DNA of 64,000 nucleotides from UBA11358 sp049517655 (GCA_049517655.1 JBEKRQ010000002.1:496001-560000); one strand, 5' to 3'; shown: positions 1 through 8,463, counted from the stretch's first letter. Made by a program: numbers and translations. The notes: generated by a model from the letters alone, not told the origin.

Positions 1-118
1 ACATTCGCGGCTGGCCGGAGCGTGAAATGCTTTGTGCTTGAGAGTGAAAGCTTTTTGCGTAAAGTTAAAGGGTTCAACGTCTTCACGGAGTTGAACAGAA
101 AGAATTTTGTTTCCAAAC

Positions 119-1423
119 ATGGCTCTGACGACTGACCCGATGACCGCTGCGCGCGACCGTTTTACCGCCGAGGCGGAAGGCACAACCGCCGCTTTGCCGA
201 AGCGGCGCGGGACGCTGTTGATTGTGGATGACGAGGACGGGCCGCGACAATCACTCCGCGTCATTTTCAAGGATGAATATGATTTGCTGATGGCTGATGA
301 CGGGCCGACGGCAATTGCGCTGGCGCAGAAACATCCGGTTGACGTGGCAGTGCTGGACATTCGCATGGCTGGCATGTCGGGCATCGACGTTTTGGAACAC
401 CTCAAATGCGTGAACCCGAGAATCGAAGCGATCATGATCACGGCGTTTGAGACGACCGACACGATTCGGCGGGCGCTGCGGTTGCGCGCGTGCGATTACA
501 TCAACAAGCCGTTCGACCTCGCGACAATCCGCGCAGCTGTCGGCCAGGCAATGCAGCGCCGCATAATCGAAAGTGAAATCAACAGCAGCGCGGAAAAGGT
601 GCGGGAATTGCTTGCCGAGTTGCAAAACCAGCGCATCGAGGAGCAACTCGCCAAGACGCGCGGCGACATTTACGCCAGCATCATTCACGACATCAACGGT
701 CCGTTGACGGTCATTTCCGGTTTCGTGCAAGTGCTCAACCAGCGCCTGAGCCGCCATTCACGGCTGGAGACGGAGGACTTGGAATTCATCAAGAACCGTC
801 TGCGCATCATCGCGCGGCAGACGAGCAATTGCATCGAAATTTCCAGGCGCTACCTCAGTTTTCTTCAACGCCAGTCGGGCGAAAACGTCTCGTGCGTCAG
901 TGTCAATCAATTACTCAAGGACTTGGATCAGCTCGTGCGTGTGCATCCCAGTGCGCATGAAAATGAGTTTGGCATTACGCCGCTGTCCAAGGACATCAGC
1001 GTCAAAATCAATGGCACCGACCTCATCCAGATTTTGCTCAACCTGGTGGTGAACGCCTTTCAGTGCATGCCCCTCAAACACCGCGTCGAAATCAGCGGTG
1101 AAGTGCTCCGCGCGCCGCTCAATCTCAAAAAATTCAAAGACGGCCCGAATGATCGGCTGCTCAACGTTGAAAGTGCGGACAATACCCCACCGCTGGTCAA
1201 ACTTTGGGTGCGCGACAATGGCCCTGGCATCCCACCGGAAGTGTTGGCTAAAATATTTCAGTCCTACTTTACCACCAAAGGGCCGCAACAGGGAACCGGC
1301 CTCGGCCTCAACATCGTCCAGCGGCTCATCAAGGAAGGTGGCGGCGCGCTGCACATTCATACGCACGTGGGCGAAGGGACAACGTTCACGATTTATCTGC
1401 CCGGTGCGAATTTGAAGGGATAA
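119..1423 (+). CDS. Response-regulator receiver / histidine kinase hybrid
   Basis: A 434-residue cytoplasmic two-component protein with the receiver at the N-terminus and the kinase core behind it. The receiver has the acidic pair in LLIVDDEDG, the phospho-acceptor Asp in VLDIRM (about residue 80) and the Lys in INKPF (about 130). A short helical linker leads to an H-box, SIIHDINGPL (His about 190), then an N-box (LLNLVVNAFQ) and the ATP-lid glycines DNGPGIP and GTGLGLNIV. No membrane segment is visible, so it probably takes signal by phosphotransfer rather than as a membrane sensor. The ATG is preferred over an in-frame TTG four codons upstream. No cognate regulator is adjacent, so the output is unknown. 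Confidence 0.93.
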   Translation: MALTTDPMTAARDRFTAEAEGTTAALPKRRGTLLIVDDEDGPRQSLRVIFKDEYDLLMADDGPTAIALAQKHPVDVAVLDIRMAGMSGIDVLEHLKCVNPRIEAIMITAFETTDTIRRALRLRACDYINKPFDLATIRAAVGQAMQRRIIESEINSSAEKVRELLAELQNQRIEEQLAKTRGDIYASIIHDINGPLTVISGFVQVLNQRLSRHSRLETEDLEFIKNRLRIIARQTSNCIEISRRYLSFLQRQSGENVSCVSVNQLLKDLDQLVRVHPSAHENEFGITPLSKDISVKINGTDLIQILLNLVVNAFQCMPLKHRVEISGEVLRAPLNLKKFKDGPNDRLLNVESADNTPPLVKLWVRDNGPGIPPEVLAKIFQSYFTTKGPQQGTGLGLNIVQRLIKEGGGALHIHTHVGEGTTFTIYLPGANLKG

Positions 1424-1499
1424 TTTTGTCGCGCGAAGAGCGCAAAGTGTCGCGCAGGAAACTTTTTTGAAACGGGTGGTAACCCGCAAAATTCCCATT

Positions 1500-2876
1500 C
1501 TAATCCGCCAGATACTCGCGCGGGTCCACGATTTTTCCGGCAATCGCGCTGGCCGCCACGGTCATTGGTGAGGCAAGGAATACCTGTGATTCCTTGTCAC
1601 CCATGCGACCCGGGAAATTGCGGTTCGTCGCGCTGATGCACTTGATACCCGCCTTGTTGATGCGGCCAAACGTGTCCACCGGACCACCGAGACAGGCCGC
1701 GCAACCGGCGTTTTCGGTCATCTGCACACCGGCGCTCACGAGGATGTCCCAAACGGTTTGGTTGCCCCAATATGTCGTCTGCAAATCGCGCACGATTTCC
1801 GGCGTCGCCGGCACGCCGAATGTGTCAATGCTCACGTGTTTGCCACGCAACACGCGCGCAAACTCCACGAAATCGCTCGTCTTGCCGCCAGTGCATGAGC
1901 CGACATAGGCGCGATCGAGTTTGATGTGGCCCAGTTCCTTTGCTTTTTTGCGCTGACCGGGATTGGGATGGCACGCGACGGTCGGTTCAAGCTTGTCGAG
2001 GTTCACGACGAGTTCGTAAACGAACTTCTGGTTTTTGTCCGCTTCGACCGGTTCGTAAGTCTGTTTGGTTCCGTTGAGCCTGGTGCGGGCGTCCACGTAT
2101 TCCGCCGTGCGCGCGTCGAACGGGAAAATGCCGTTCTTGCCGCCGGCTTCGATTACCATGTTCGCAATCGTCATGCGGTCATCCATCGAAAGCGATGCAA
2201 CGCCCGGGCCGTCGAATTGCATGGCGCGATACGTCGCGCCGTCGGAACCGATTTCGCCGATGCAATGCAGAATCACGTCCTTGGCCATCACGCCCGGCTG
2301 CAATTTGCCTTCGAGTCGGAAGCGCATCGTTTCAGGGACTTTAGCGAGCAACTTGCCCGTGCCCATGACGAAGCCTGCATCGGTGTTGCCGATGCCGGTG
2401 GCGAATTGATTGAACGCGCCGGCCATGCACGTGTGCGAGTCCGTGCCGAACAACACCTCGCCGGGACGCGTATGGCCCTTCGCTGGCAGCGCCGTGTGGC
2501 AGACGCCGGCGTAACGCGAACCGAATTGGCGCTTGAGATTGCCCTTTTTGGGGTCGAAAACCCAGTGGCCGTTCGGGTCGTCAATCACGTCGTAGAAATA
2601 CGGAATGTCCTGTTCGCGCACGAAATCGCGGAGGATGTCCACGTTGCGGTTCGAGAGCGAGTCAGTGGTGAAAATATAGTGATCGGGAATGATGACGATT
2701 TTATTTTTGTCCCAGACTTTTGCATCCTTGCCGAATTCGCGTTTAAACACGCCGATGGTGCCCGGCCCGCAAACGTCATGCGTCATCAACACGTCGGCGT
2801 TGACCCAGATGTTGTTGCCGGCCTGCACGCTCGGTTTTCCGGCGGCGCGGGCGAGAATTTTTTCCGTCAAAGTCAT
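1500..2876 (-). CDS. Aconitase-family hydro-lyase, large subunit (3-isopropylmalate dehydratase-like)
   Basis: A 458-residue [4Fe-4S] hydro-lyase of the LeuC/homoaconitase group. It carries the three cluster cysteines, one in GSCTGGKTSDF and two in GCAACLGGP, plus the substrate-loop signature GTDSHTCMAGA. Family members isomerise 2- or 3-isopropylmalate (leucine synthesis) or homocitrate. LeuC is the likelier role, but the leuD-type small subunit that completes the active site is not in this window, so substrate is not fixed. The start is the ATG of MTLTEKILARAAG; eight codons of open frame upstream do not look conserved. A long open frame on the opposite strand across this gene is a GC-codon shadow. 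Confidence 0.9.
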   Translation of the reverse strand: MTLTEKILARAAGKPSVQAGNNIWVNADVLMTHDVCGPGTIGVFKREFGKDAKVWDKNKIVIIPDHYIFTTDSLSNRNVDILRDFVREQDIPYFYDVIDDPNGHWVFDPKKGNLKRQFGSRYAGVCHTALPAKGHTRPGEVLFGTDSHTCMAGAFNQFATGIGNTDAGFVMGTGKLLAKVPETMRFRLEGKLQPGVMAKDVILHCIGEIGSDGATYRAMQFDGPGVASLSMDDRMTIANMVIEAGGKNGIFPFDARTAEYVDARTRLNGTKQTYEPVEADKNQKFVYELVVNLDKLEPTVACHPNPGQRKKAKELGHIKLDRAYVGSCTGGKTSDFVEFARVLRGKHVSIDTFGVPATPEIVRDLQTTYWGNQTVWDILVSAGVQMTENAGCAACLGGPVDTFGRINKAGIKCISATNRNFPGRMGDKESQVFLASPMTVAASAIAGKIVDPREYLAD

Positions 2877-2904
2877 AGCTGTGGAAAATAGCCGATGCAA
2901 CGGG

Positions 2905-3065
2905 CAAGTTCAACCGAACAAACAAGCTCCATTAGGAGCGGAATCTTTGTAGAATTCCGAATCAACAAAATCTCAAGCCCCGTCGGGGCGGAATATGCCG
3001 CTCCTACGGAGCTTGGAAAATTATGGCGGTGTATTTCTACAAAGATGTCGCGCCTACAGCGCTGG
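2905..3065. repeat. Dispersed palindromic repeat (GCTCC...GGAGC / CCCCGTCGGGG type)
   Basis: The gap before the AT-rich gene pair holds alternating small hairpins: GCTCCATTAGGAGC, CCCCGTCGGGG and GCTCCTACGGAGC. They are separated by a recurring phrase of the form CTTTGTAGAA and its complement TTCTACAAAG. The arrangement is roughly symmetric about the middle, so it reads as an inverted pair of repeat units rather than a terminator. No ORF of note lies within it. Confidence 0.6.
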
Positions 3066-3133
3066 CTGGTTGTTAAACCGAAAGCCGTCCGATAATGCTT
3101 GATGGGAATTTAGGAACGTGGTTTGGTGGTCGC

Positions 3134-3694
3134 ATGGGTTTATTCGATATATTTAAGTCCAGAGGCAAAAAAGGGAAAATCTCAAAAGTTTCAATCCCTG
3201 TCGAATTCACAGCAGAAGAAATTGAAGCCATAGACAAAAACTTGGAAACCTATAATTCTTTTGCCGCTGAAAAAGGTGGAACATTTTGTGTTGTTCCTAA
3301 ACTATTGGATGCACTGAAGGCTCAAGGTTTATTTGAATATGCCTTTCAATTGGTGAACAAGAGCGGGGACGCTAATCTCTCAAGCGATGAGGTTGCGATA
3401 ATTTTGGATAAAGCAATCAAAGCGCAATTGAAAGCCCACTGTTTGCACAATTTGCCACTATACCTTTTCCATTCGGCTTTGATTTATGAATTGGCTGGCA
3501 ACACTGAGAAAGCAGAGGTTTGGTTCAAGCATTTTTTACAGATGCAAAACGAATTCAAGCCGGACAAGGTAGATGAAATAAATCTTAATTTCCTGATAGA
3601 TATGCAAGGTTTTGATGTGGCCGAGGCCGTTGAAATTGCGCGCCAAAAATTGGCAAGATATGAAAACCCCAGAGCCAAAACTTCTTTACCTTGA
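3134..3694 (+). CDS. Hypothetical protein, AT-rich
   Basis: A 186-residue protein of unknown function that I do not recognise. It opens MGLFDIFKSRGKKGK, a basic start common among small soluble proteins, followed by mainly helical, charged sequence; residues after about 110 (YLFHSALIYELAGNTEKAEVWFKHFL) resemble a single TPR-like helical pair. The start chosen is the internal ATG rather than one 13 codons upstream, because the upstream extension is atypical. Base composition is clearly more AT-rich than flanking genes, which suggests acquisition. It overlaps the next gene by 35 bases, so the two are probably co-translated. Confidence 0.7.
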   Translation: MGLFDIFKSRGKKGKISKVSIPVEFTAEEIEAIDKNLETYNSFAAEKGGTFCVVPKLLDALKAQGLFEYAFQLVNKSGDANLSSDEVAIILDKAIKAQLKAHCLHNLPLYLFHSALIYELAGNTEKAEVWFKHFLQMQNEFKPDKVDEINLNFLIDMQGFDVAEAVEIARQKLARYENPRAKTSLP

Positions 3695-4277
3695 CCTTCC
3701 GGTTGTTTCTTGGCCAATAGCAACCGATAAACTGTTTCAAGAATCTGCGGATTGGCGGCATAACGCTTTTCTTAATCTTGGCGGGAAGTCGTGGGAATCT
3801 TACGCAAGCGGATACAAACAGGCAGCAGACTTTCTCGCGCAGCGGTTTCTCGAAAATTATCAGGGCATGGACACGCTCATTTACCCGATTGTTTTTCTTT
3901 ATCGTCACTACATTGAGCTTCGCCTTAAACAGTTGATTATCGCTGGGCAGAAATTACTCGAACAACCCATTAATTATAAGGACATACATGACCTCGTCAT
4001 TTTATGGAGACCTTGCCGTGAAATTCTGCAAAAGATTTGGCCCGAAGAACCAGTTGCAACGTGGGACAACGTCGAGAAACTCATCAAGGAATTCAATCAG
4101 AAAGATACCGAAGGCATGAATTTTCGTTATCCAATTACCACAAAGAAAAAAGGCCGCAAGCCGACGTTACCTGCGCTAGACCACGTGGGTATTGGGAACT
4201 TATATGAGGTCATGCAACGCCTTGCCTGTTTTTTTGAGTGCCATATTGAAGGTTTAGAATTCGAAGATTATCCCTGA
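3660..4277 (+). CDS. Hypothetical protein, possible HEPN-like helical protein
   Basis: A 205-residue unknown protein whose start lies inside the end of the preceding gene, indicating a translationally coupled pair. The segment YPIVFLYRHYIELRLKQLI (about residues 79-97) resembles the opening helix of several HEPN-like helical families, which often have an Arg-His or Glu-Lys-rich helix there, but the classic R-x4-6-H catalytic motif is not evident. A C-terminal stretch ends with ACFFECHIEGLEF. As with its partner, composition is AT-rich. A role in defence or stress is possible but not shown; the next gene (dus) is unrelated and GC-rich. Confidence 0.65.
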   Translation: MKTPEPKLLYLDLPVVSWPIATDKLFQESADWRHNAFLNLGGKSWESYASGYKQAADFLAQRFLENYQGMDTLIYPIVFLYRHYIELRLKQLIIAGQKLLEQPINYKDIHDLVILWRPCREILQKIWPEEPVATWDNVEKLIKEFNQKDTEGMNFRYPITTKKKGRKPTLPALDHVGIGNLYEVMQRLACFFECHIEGLEFEDYP

Positions 4278-4313
4278 CAAAGGGGCCTTCACCTTTACCC
4301 ACAACACACCCGC

Positions 4314-5534
4314 GTGACTCCGCCTGAAATATTTTTGAATCTGCTCCGCGGCCCGGCGCCTGCCTGCGTGGCCGAAGCCGGTGGCCAAAAGTCCCCGCTG
4401 GTCCCGCCGACAGCAGGAAATCAAATTCCAACTGGCGACACTTCGGCGTGGCGAAGGCCCGTGCTGGCGCTCTCGCCGATGCAGGACGTGACCACGCTGG
4501 AATTCATGCGGGTTATTGCACACCATGGCGGCGCGGATGTTTATTGGACGGAATACTTCCGCGTTCACGGACAGTCGCGCCCGGACAAGTGGATTCTCCA
4601 GTCCATCACCGAAAATCCGACCGGCAAACCCGTGGTCGCGCAGATGATTGGCAACAATATCCCGGCGCTCGTCCGCACGGCGAAGGCGTTGCAGCAATTC
4701 CCCGTCGCGGCCATCGACCTGAACCTCGGTTGTCCTGCGCCGGTCGTTTACCGCAAATGCGCGGGCGGCGGTCTGTTGCGCGAGCCGCAAAAAATCGATG
4801 CCATCCTCGGCGCGTTGCGCGACGCGGTGACGATTCCGTTCACTGTGAAAACGCGCATCGGTTTCAAGTCGCCCGCCGAGTTCGACACGTTGTTGCCGCT
4901 GTTCGCGAAACATGCGATTGATCTGCTCGTTGTTCACGGACGCACCGTCACACAGATGTATCGGCCCGGTGTGCGCTACGACCTCATCGCGCGGGCGGCG
5001 CGCGAGTTGCGCTGTCCGGTGTTCGCCAACGGCAATATCCATGGCGCGGCGCAGGCGCAGGCGGTGTTGGCGGAAACCGGCGCACGCGGATTGATGATCG
5101 GGCGCGGAGCGATCCGCAATCCGTGGCTGTTCGATCAAATCCGCCGGCGGTATCGCGGTGAAAAAATCCGGCTGCCGACCGGGCGTGACGTGCTGACTTA
5201 CATCCGCGAGCTTTGGGACGCCGAAGTCGCGCCCGCCTGCGTGGCCGAAGCCGGTGTCCCAAAGTTCCCGCCCGATTCGCCGACAGCAGGAAATCAAATT
5301 TTTACTGGCAACACTTCGGCGCGGCGAAGGCCCGGTGTGCGCAAATCGGCGCAGGTGCGGCGCATGAAAAAATTCATGAACTTCATCGGCGAAGGGGTGG
5401 GCGAAAAGTTCCTGCACGAAATCCGCCGCGTAACGACACAAGCCGATCTCTTCCGCGTCTGCGAAACTTATTTGGATCACGACCAGCCGATGACGCTGGA
5501 ACCGCCGGATTTTATGCGAAGCGATTATATTTGA
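4314..5534 (+). CDS. dus: tRNA-dihydrouridine synthase with two in-frame repeat insertions
   Basis: An FMN enzyme that reduces uridine to dihydrouridine in tRNA D-loops. Family marks are LALSPMQDVTT (FMN-binding start of the barrel), the catalytic Cys in NLGCPAPVVYRKCAGG, VKTRIGF, VVHGRTVTQMY and FANGNI, followed by the helical tRNA-binding C-terminus. At 406 residues it is longer than the usual 320-350 because two copies of a 33-residue repeat (PACVAEAG...PTAGNQI.TG.TSA.RRP) are inserted, one at residues 17-50 before the first barrel strand and one at 308-341 at the barrel/helical-domain junction. Both keep the frame open. The start is GTG; an ATG start at MQDVTTLEF would remove the first copy but also part of the flavin site. 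Confidence 0.9.
   Translation: MTPPEIFLNLLRGPAPACVAEAGGQKSPLVPPTAGNQIPTGDTSAWRRPVLALSPMQDVTTLEFMRVIAHHGGADVYWTEYFRVHGQSRPDKWILQSITENPTGKPVVAQMIGNNIPALVRTAKALQQFPVAAIDLNLGCPAPVVYRKCAGGGLLREPQKIDAILGALRDAVTIPFTVKTRIGFKSPAEFDTLLPLFAKHAIDLLVVHGRTVTQMYRPGVRYDLIARAARELRCPVFANGNIHGAAQAQAVLAETGARGLMIGRGAIRNPWLFDQIRRRYRGEKIRLPTGRDVLTYIRELWDAEVAPACVAEAGVPKFPPDSPTAGNQIFTGNTSARRRPGVRKSAQVRRMKKFMNFIGEGVGEKFLHEIRRVTTQADLFRVCETYLDHDQPMTLEPPDFMRSDYI
4362..4461 (+). repeat. 100-bp in-frame repeat, copy 1 (inside dus)
   Basis: Begins GCCTGCGTGGCCGAAGCCGG and ends CTTCGGCGTGGCGAAGGCCC; the core shared word is CCGACAGCAGGAAATCAAAT. It aligns without gaps over 100 bases to a second copy near the 3' end of the same gene. 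The right end holds a CTTCG/CGAAG hairpin. Translated in the gene frame it has no stop. Confidence 0.85.
5235..5334 (+). repeat. 100-bp in-frame repeat, copy 2 (inside dus)
   Basis: Same orientation, length and reading frame as the first copy, with roughly 15-20 percent base differences concentrated in the middle. The two copies therefore derive from one family rather than from a recent local duplication. It lies between the TIM-barrel and the C-terminal helical domain of the synthase. Confidence 0.85.
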
Positions 5535-5936
5535 TGGAAATTCAAGAGCGTGGTTTGGTGGCAATAGTCGCGAAAGAAATGAAAATAACGACTATGCTGT
5601 GAAATTGATCGGTTATGGAAGTAAGACGGCATTATTCCTGCTATTTCACGGGCAATGGTTATTCGACCAGTCTCTGTCTTATGTGAAGAGGAGATTGGTT
5701 ACAGGGGATAGTGTCGTCAGTCATGGTGCATTTAATAATACAGTAGAAACTGCCAGCAACAATCCACCCCTTTTTACGACAGCGCAATCCACTGTTGCAT
5801 CACCAAATTATGGCCAACTTTCACAGAATGCCAACATCCTTCAAAGATGTTCCCGGAATAAGAGTTTAATCAGATTATTCGCAATCGCCGCCTTCCCGCT
5901 AGCAACAATCCGGTAGGACATCACCGAATGCTTTCA
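5535..5936. other. Intergenic stretch without a convincing gene
   Basis: About 400 bases of AT-richer sequence between dus and the end of trpS. One open frame (5599-5916, plus strand) would encode 105 residues, but it lacks a recognisable domain, a clear ribosome binding site and GC-rich third positions. I treat it as non-coding. No tRNA-like fold or strong terminator was seen. Confidence 0.5.
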
Positions 5937-6905
5937 TTACTTGTCCAGTCCACCGGCCTTTCGCGCCCGCCTCAAAACCTGCTGCGCCAGCGCACGCGCT
6001 TTTGCCGCGCCATCCGCCAGAACATTGTTCACGTAATCCAGGTTCGCCGCCAGTGCCGCCCGTTTCTTCCGCGCTTCGGCGAAATAATTCCAGTGACACT
6101 CGAACAGCGCCTTTTTCAAATCGCCGTAACCAAGACCGCCAGCGCGCAGACGATTCTCAAAATCCTTTGCTACATCCATTGGCGCAACGAGCTTGAGCAG
6201 TTGAATGGCAAGGTTTTTGTCTGCATCAGGCTTGGGCTCCTGCGGCGTGCGGCTGTCCATGACGATGCTCATGATTTTTTTGCGTGTCGTTTTCTCGTCG
6301 CCGAAAATTTCAATCGTGTTGTTGTAACTCTTGCTCATCTTCTGACCGTCCGTGCCGGGCACCACGGCGACCTCGTCGCGGATTTGCGGTTCGGGAATCA
6401 CGAACGTCTGGCCGTATTGCTCGTTGAACTTGATGGCGATATCGCGTGTGACCTCGACGTGCTGTTTCTGGTCGTGGCCAACCGGAACGATGTTCGAATC
6501 GTAAATCAAAATGTCCGCCGCCATCAGCACCGGATAGGCGAAGAGACCGTGATTGGGTGTGATGCCCTTTGCAAGCTTGTCCTTGTAACTGGTGCAGCGT
6601 TCGAGCAATCCCATCGGCGTGACGGTGGAAAGCAGCCATGTGAGTTCGGTGACTTCCGGCACATCGGATTGTTTGAAGAAGACGGTTTTCTTCGGGTCGA
6701 GGCCGCAGGCGAGAAAGTCGAGCGCCACATCGAGCGTGTTCTTGCGCCGTTCCACCGGGTCGAACAGCGAGGTCATCGAATGATAATTCGCGATGAAATA
6801 AAAAGCCTCGCCCTTTTCCTGCAACTCGATGGCGGGTTTCATCATCCCGAAATAATTTCCGAGATGCAGCGCGCCGCTGGGCTGGATGCCTGATAGAATT
6901 CGCAT
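5937..6905 (-). CDS. trpS: Tryptophanyl-tRNA synthetase
   Basis: Class Ic aminoacyl-tRNA synthetase that charges tRNA-Trp. The 322 residues match the usual bacterial length. The HIGH-type motif is in ILSGIQPSGALHLGNYFG at the very N-terminus, confirming the start, and the KMSKS loop appears as QKMSKSYNN. The Trp-specific insert with MADILIYDSNIVPVGHDQKQH is intact. Upstream, its leader runs into an inverted pair of 7-bp tandem repeats that also forms the end of recF. Both genes are on the same strand. Confidence 0.96.
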   Translation of the reverse strand: MRILSGIQPSGALHLGNYFGMMKPAIELQEKGEAFYFIANYHSMTSLFDPVERRKNTLDVALDFLACGLDPKKTVFFKQSDVPEVTELTWLLSTVTPMGLLERCTSYKDKLAKGITPNHGLFAYPVLMAADILIYDSNIVPVGHDQKQHVEVTRDIAIKFNEQYGQTFVIPEPQIRDEVAVVPGTDGQKMSKSYNNTIEIFGDEKTTRKKIMSIVMDSRTPQEPKPDADKNLAIQLLKLVAPMDVAKDFENRLRAGGLGYGDLKKALFECHWNYFAEARKKRAALAANLDYVNNVLADGAAKARALAQQVLRRARKAGGLDK

Positions 6906-6921
6906 GGGGAAAGTTTAATGG

Positions 6922-7019
6922 AAAAACATCGAACATCCAACATCGAACATCGAACGCTGAATGTTACTGTCGAATGACTGATTCGATGTTCGGCGTTCAG
7001 TGTTCGTTGTTCGATGTTA
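6922..7019. repeat. Inverted pair of heptamer tandem repeats
   Basis: Left arm: about five tandem 7-mers of the form ACATCGA/ACATCCA. Right arm: the complementary series TTCGATG, TTCGGCG, TTCAGTG, TTCGTTG, TTCGATG. Together they can fold into a long hairpin between recF and trpS, and the right arm encodes the last residues (ITSNNEH) and stop of recF. Confidence 0.8.
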
Positions 7020-8091
7020 TCTTTTGCAACGATCCCGCCTTCACTCCCCACCGCTGCAAATCCTTGCCCAGTTCGCTCGGCCAGTTTTCCCCGGTGGCGG
7101 TCATGAACACCTGGCCGCTCGTCTTGCGCGCCTGCTCCAGCAATGGCAGAAAACCGCTGCGGCGTTTCACGTCCAACTCGCCAATCACGTCGTCAATCAA
7201 CAACACCGGCGCGCTGCCATGAATGCCGGCAAGGTATTCCGCCTGCGCCATTTTCAGCGCGATGGCCAGCGTGCGTTTCTGGCCTTCGCTGCCGAACTGC
7301 GCGGCGGATTTATCGTTGAGTAGTAATTGCAAATCGTCGCGATGCGGGCCGATGAGTGTGGAGCGATACGTCCGTTCGCGCGAACGCGATTGCGCGAGTT
7401 CGACGGCAAAATCTTTTTTGACGCCCGGCCGGTATTCGATGCGCAATTCCTCGGCGTCGTTGGAAACGCGGCGATACGCCAGGCGCGCCAACGGCGAAAA
7501 TTTCGGCGCGAGTTCGCGGCGTGCGCGAATGATTTCGTCGCCGAGCTTTACGAGTTCCTGCGAAAAACCGTCCAGCGTGGCCTCGTCCACGACACGTTGT
7601 TTGAGCAACGCGTTGCGGGCGCGAACGGCGCGCATATAACGCTGGAGCAGCGGCAGATAATCGGGTCGCGTTTGCGCGAGCAGCAAATCGAGAAACCGCC
7701 GTCGCGCGCGCGTGGCGCCCTTGATCAGTTGCAAATCCTCCGTGCAAAAAACCACCGTGCGCAGCACGCCGAGATAATCGGTGAGTTTTTTAACGGGCTG
7801 TCCGTCGAGCGACAGATTCCGTTCGCGTGCCGACCAATATATTTTAATTTCGCGTTCGCCCTGGCCGATGATTTTTCCGCCGACAAAATAGCCGCGCTGT
7901 TCGTGGCGGATCATCTGCGCGCCGCCGACGCCGCGGAACGAGCGCAGCGTGGCCATGAGATAAATGGCTTCAAGGATGTTCGTCTTGCCCTGCGCGTTGT
8001 CGCCGAGCAGGAGATGGAAGCCGGGCGCGAAGTCCGCATCCAACCGCGCATAATTGCGGAAGTCACGAAGTCGCAAATGAGCCAGATGCAC
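6997..8091 (-). CDS. recF: DNA replication/repair protein RecF
   Basis: SMC-like ABC ATPase that loads RecA at single-strand gaps with RecO and RecR. The sequence from the chosen start reads VHLAHLRLRDFRNYARLD, the canonical RecF opening, followed by Walker A GDNAQGKTNILEAIY, the signature-region SEGQKRTLAIALKMAQAEYL and Walker B VLLIDDVIGELD. A GTG start gives 364 residues, the family norm; the open frame extends 22 codons upstream to a TTG with hydrophobic, non-conserved sequence. dnaA, dnaN and gyrB, often its neighbours, are absent. The last codons are derived from a heptamer repeat array. Confidence 0.94.
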   Translation of the reverse strand: MHLAHLRLRDFRNYARLDADFAPGFHLLLGDNAQGKTNILEAIYLMATLRSFRGVGGAQMIRHEQRGYFVGGKIIGQGEREIKIYWSARERNLSLDGQPVKKLTDYLGVLRTVVFCTEDLQLIKGATRARRRFLDLLLAQTRPDYLPLLQRYMRAVRARNALLKQRVVDEATLDGFSQELVKLGDEIIRARRELAPKFSPLARLAYRRVSNDAEELRIEYRPGVKKDFAVELAQSRSRERTYRSTLIGPHRDDLQLLLNDKSAAQFGSEGQKRTLAIALKMAQAEYLAGIHGSAPVLLIDDVIGELDVKRRSGFLPLLEQARKTSGQVFMTATGENWPSELGKDLQRWGVKAGSLQKITSNNEH

Positions 8092-8199
8092 ACGAACAAA
8101 ATGAAACGCAACGGCGAAAACGGCGAGTCTTTTAATGGCCGAAATTATGATTCGCAAACTTGACGCGCCGCGCTTGAAAAACTAATTTGGTAATCGGCT

Positions 8200-8275
8200 G
8201 GTGGTCGTAGCTCAATGGTAGAGTCCAAGCTTGTGGAGCTTGTTGTTGCGGGTTCAAATCCCGTCGGCCACCCCA
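8200..8275 (+). tRNA. tRNA-His (GTG)
   Basis: Cloverleaf with acceptor GTGGTCG/CGGCCAC, the extra 5' G(-1) opposite C73 that is diagnostic of tRNA-His, anticodon GTG in CTTGTGGA, and T-loop GGTTCAAATCC. CCA is encoded. The CCA runs straight into a perfect hairpin repeat on its 3' side. Confidence 0.97.
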
Positions 8276-8442
8276 GTCTTCGCTCGAAGCGCAGAGCGAA
8301 GACTGCCGCGCCGTAGTGCGCAGCACGTAGGCGGGCAAGAAACTCTCATTCAACAATGCGCTTCGAGCTTCGACTCGGCAAGCCAGCCAACAGTAGAGAG
8401 CGGGGCTGCCGCGCCGAATCCCGCAAAGCGGGAGAAGGCGGG
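8273..8442 (+). repeat. tRNA-3'-anchored hairpin repeat (His copy)
   Basis: Starting inside the CCA, CAGTCTTCGCTC pairs perfectly with GAGCGAAGACTG across an 8-base loop. This is followed by the family word CTGCCGCGCCG and the closing AGGCGGGC. A second degenerate unit (GCTGCCGCGCCG ... AAGGCGGGC) follows about 70 bases later, before the 3' end of cysK. No gene fits in the interval. Confidence 0.8.
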
Positions 8443-8463
8443 CTTTCTCTCCAAGTAAACCTT

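Noticed and set aside
1926..2891. 321-codon open frame on the plus strand
   Set aside because: It lies fully antisense to the aconitase-family gene, whose catalytic motifs are intact; the open frame follows from GC-rich third positions.
3117..5561. Direct repeat CGTGGTTTGGTGG near 3117 and near 5549 as possible island boundaries
   Set aside because: A 13-base match in a 64-kb window is expected many times by chance, and it encloses the housekeeping gene dus.
5599..5916. 105-codon ORF between dus and trpS
   Set aside because: No domain, no ribosome binding site and no GC-rich third positions; the sequence looks non-coding.
8276..8336. Hairpin after tRNA-His as an ordinary terminator
   Set aside because: No T-run follows the stem and the same sequence recurs at other tRNAs including within the rRNA spacer, where termination would be harmful.
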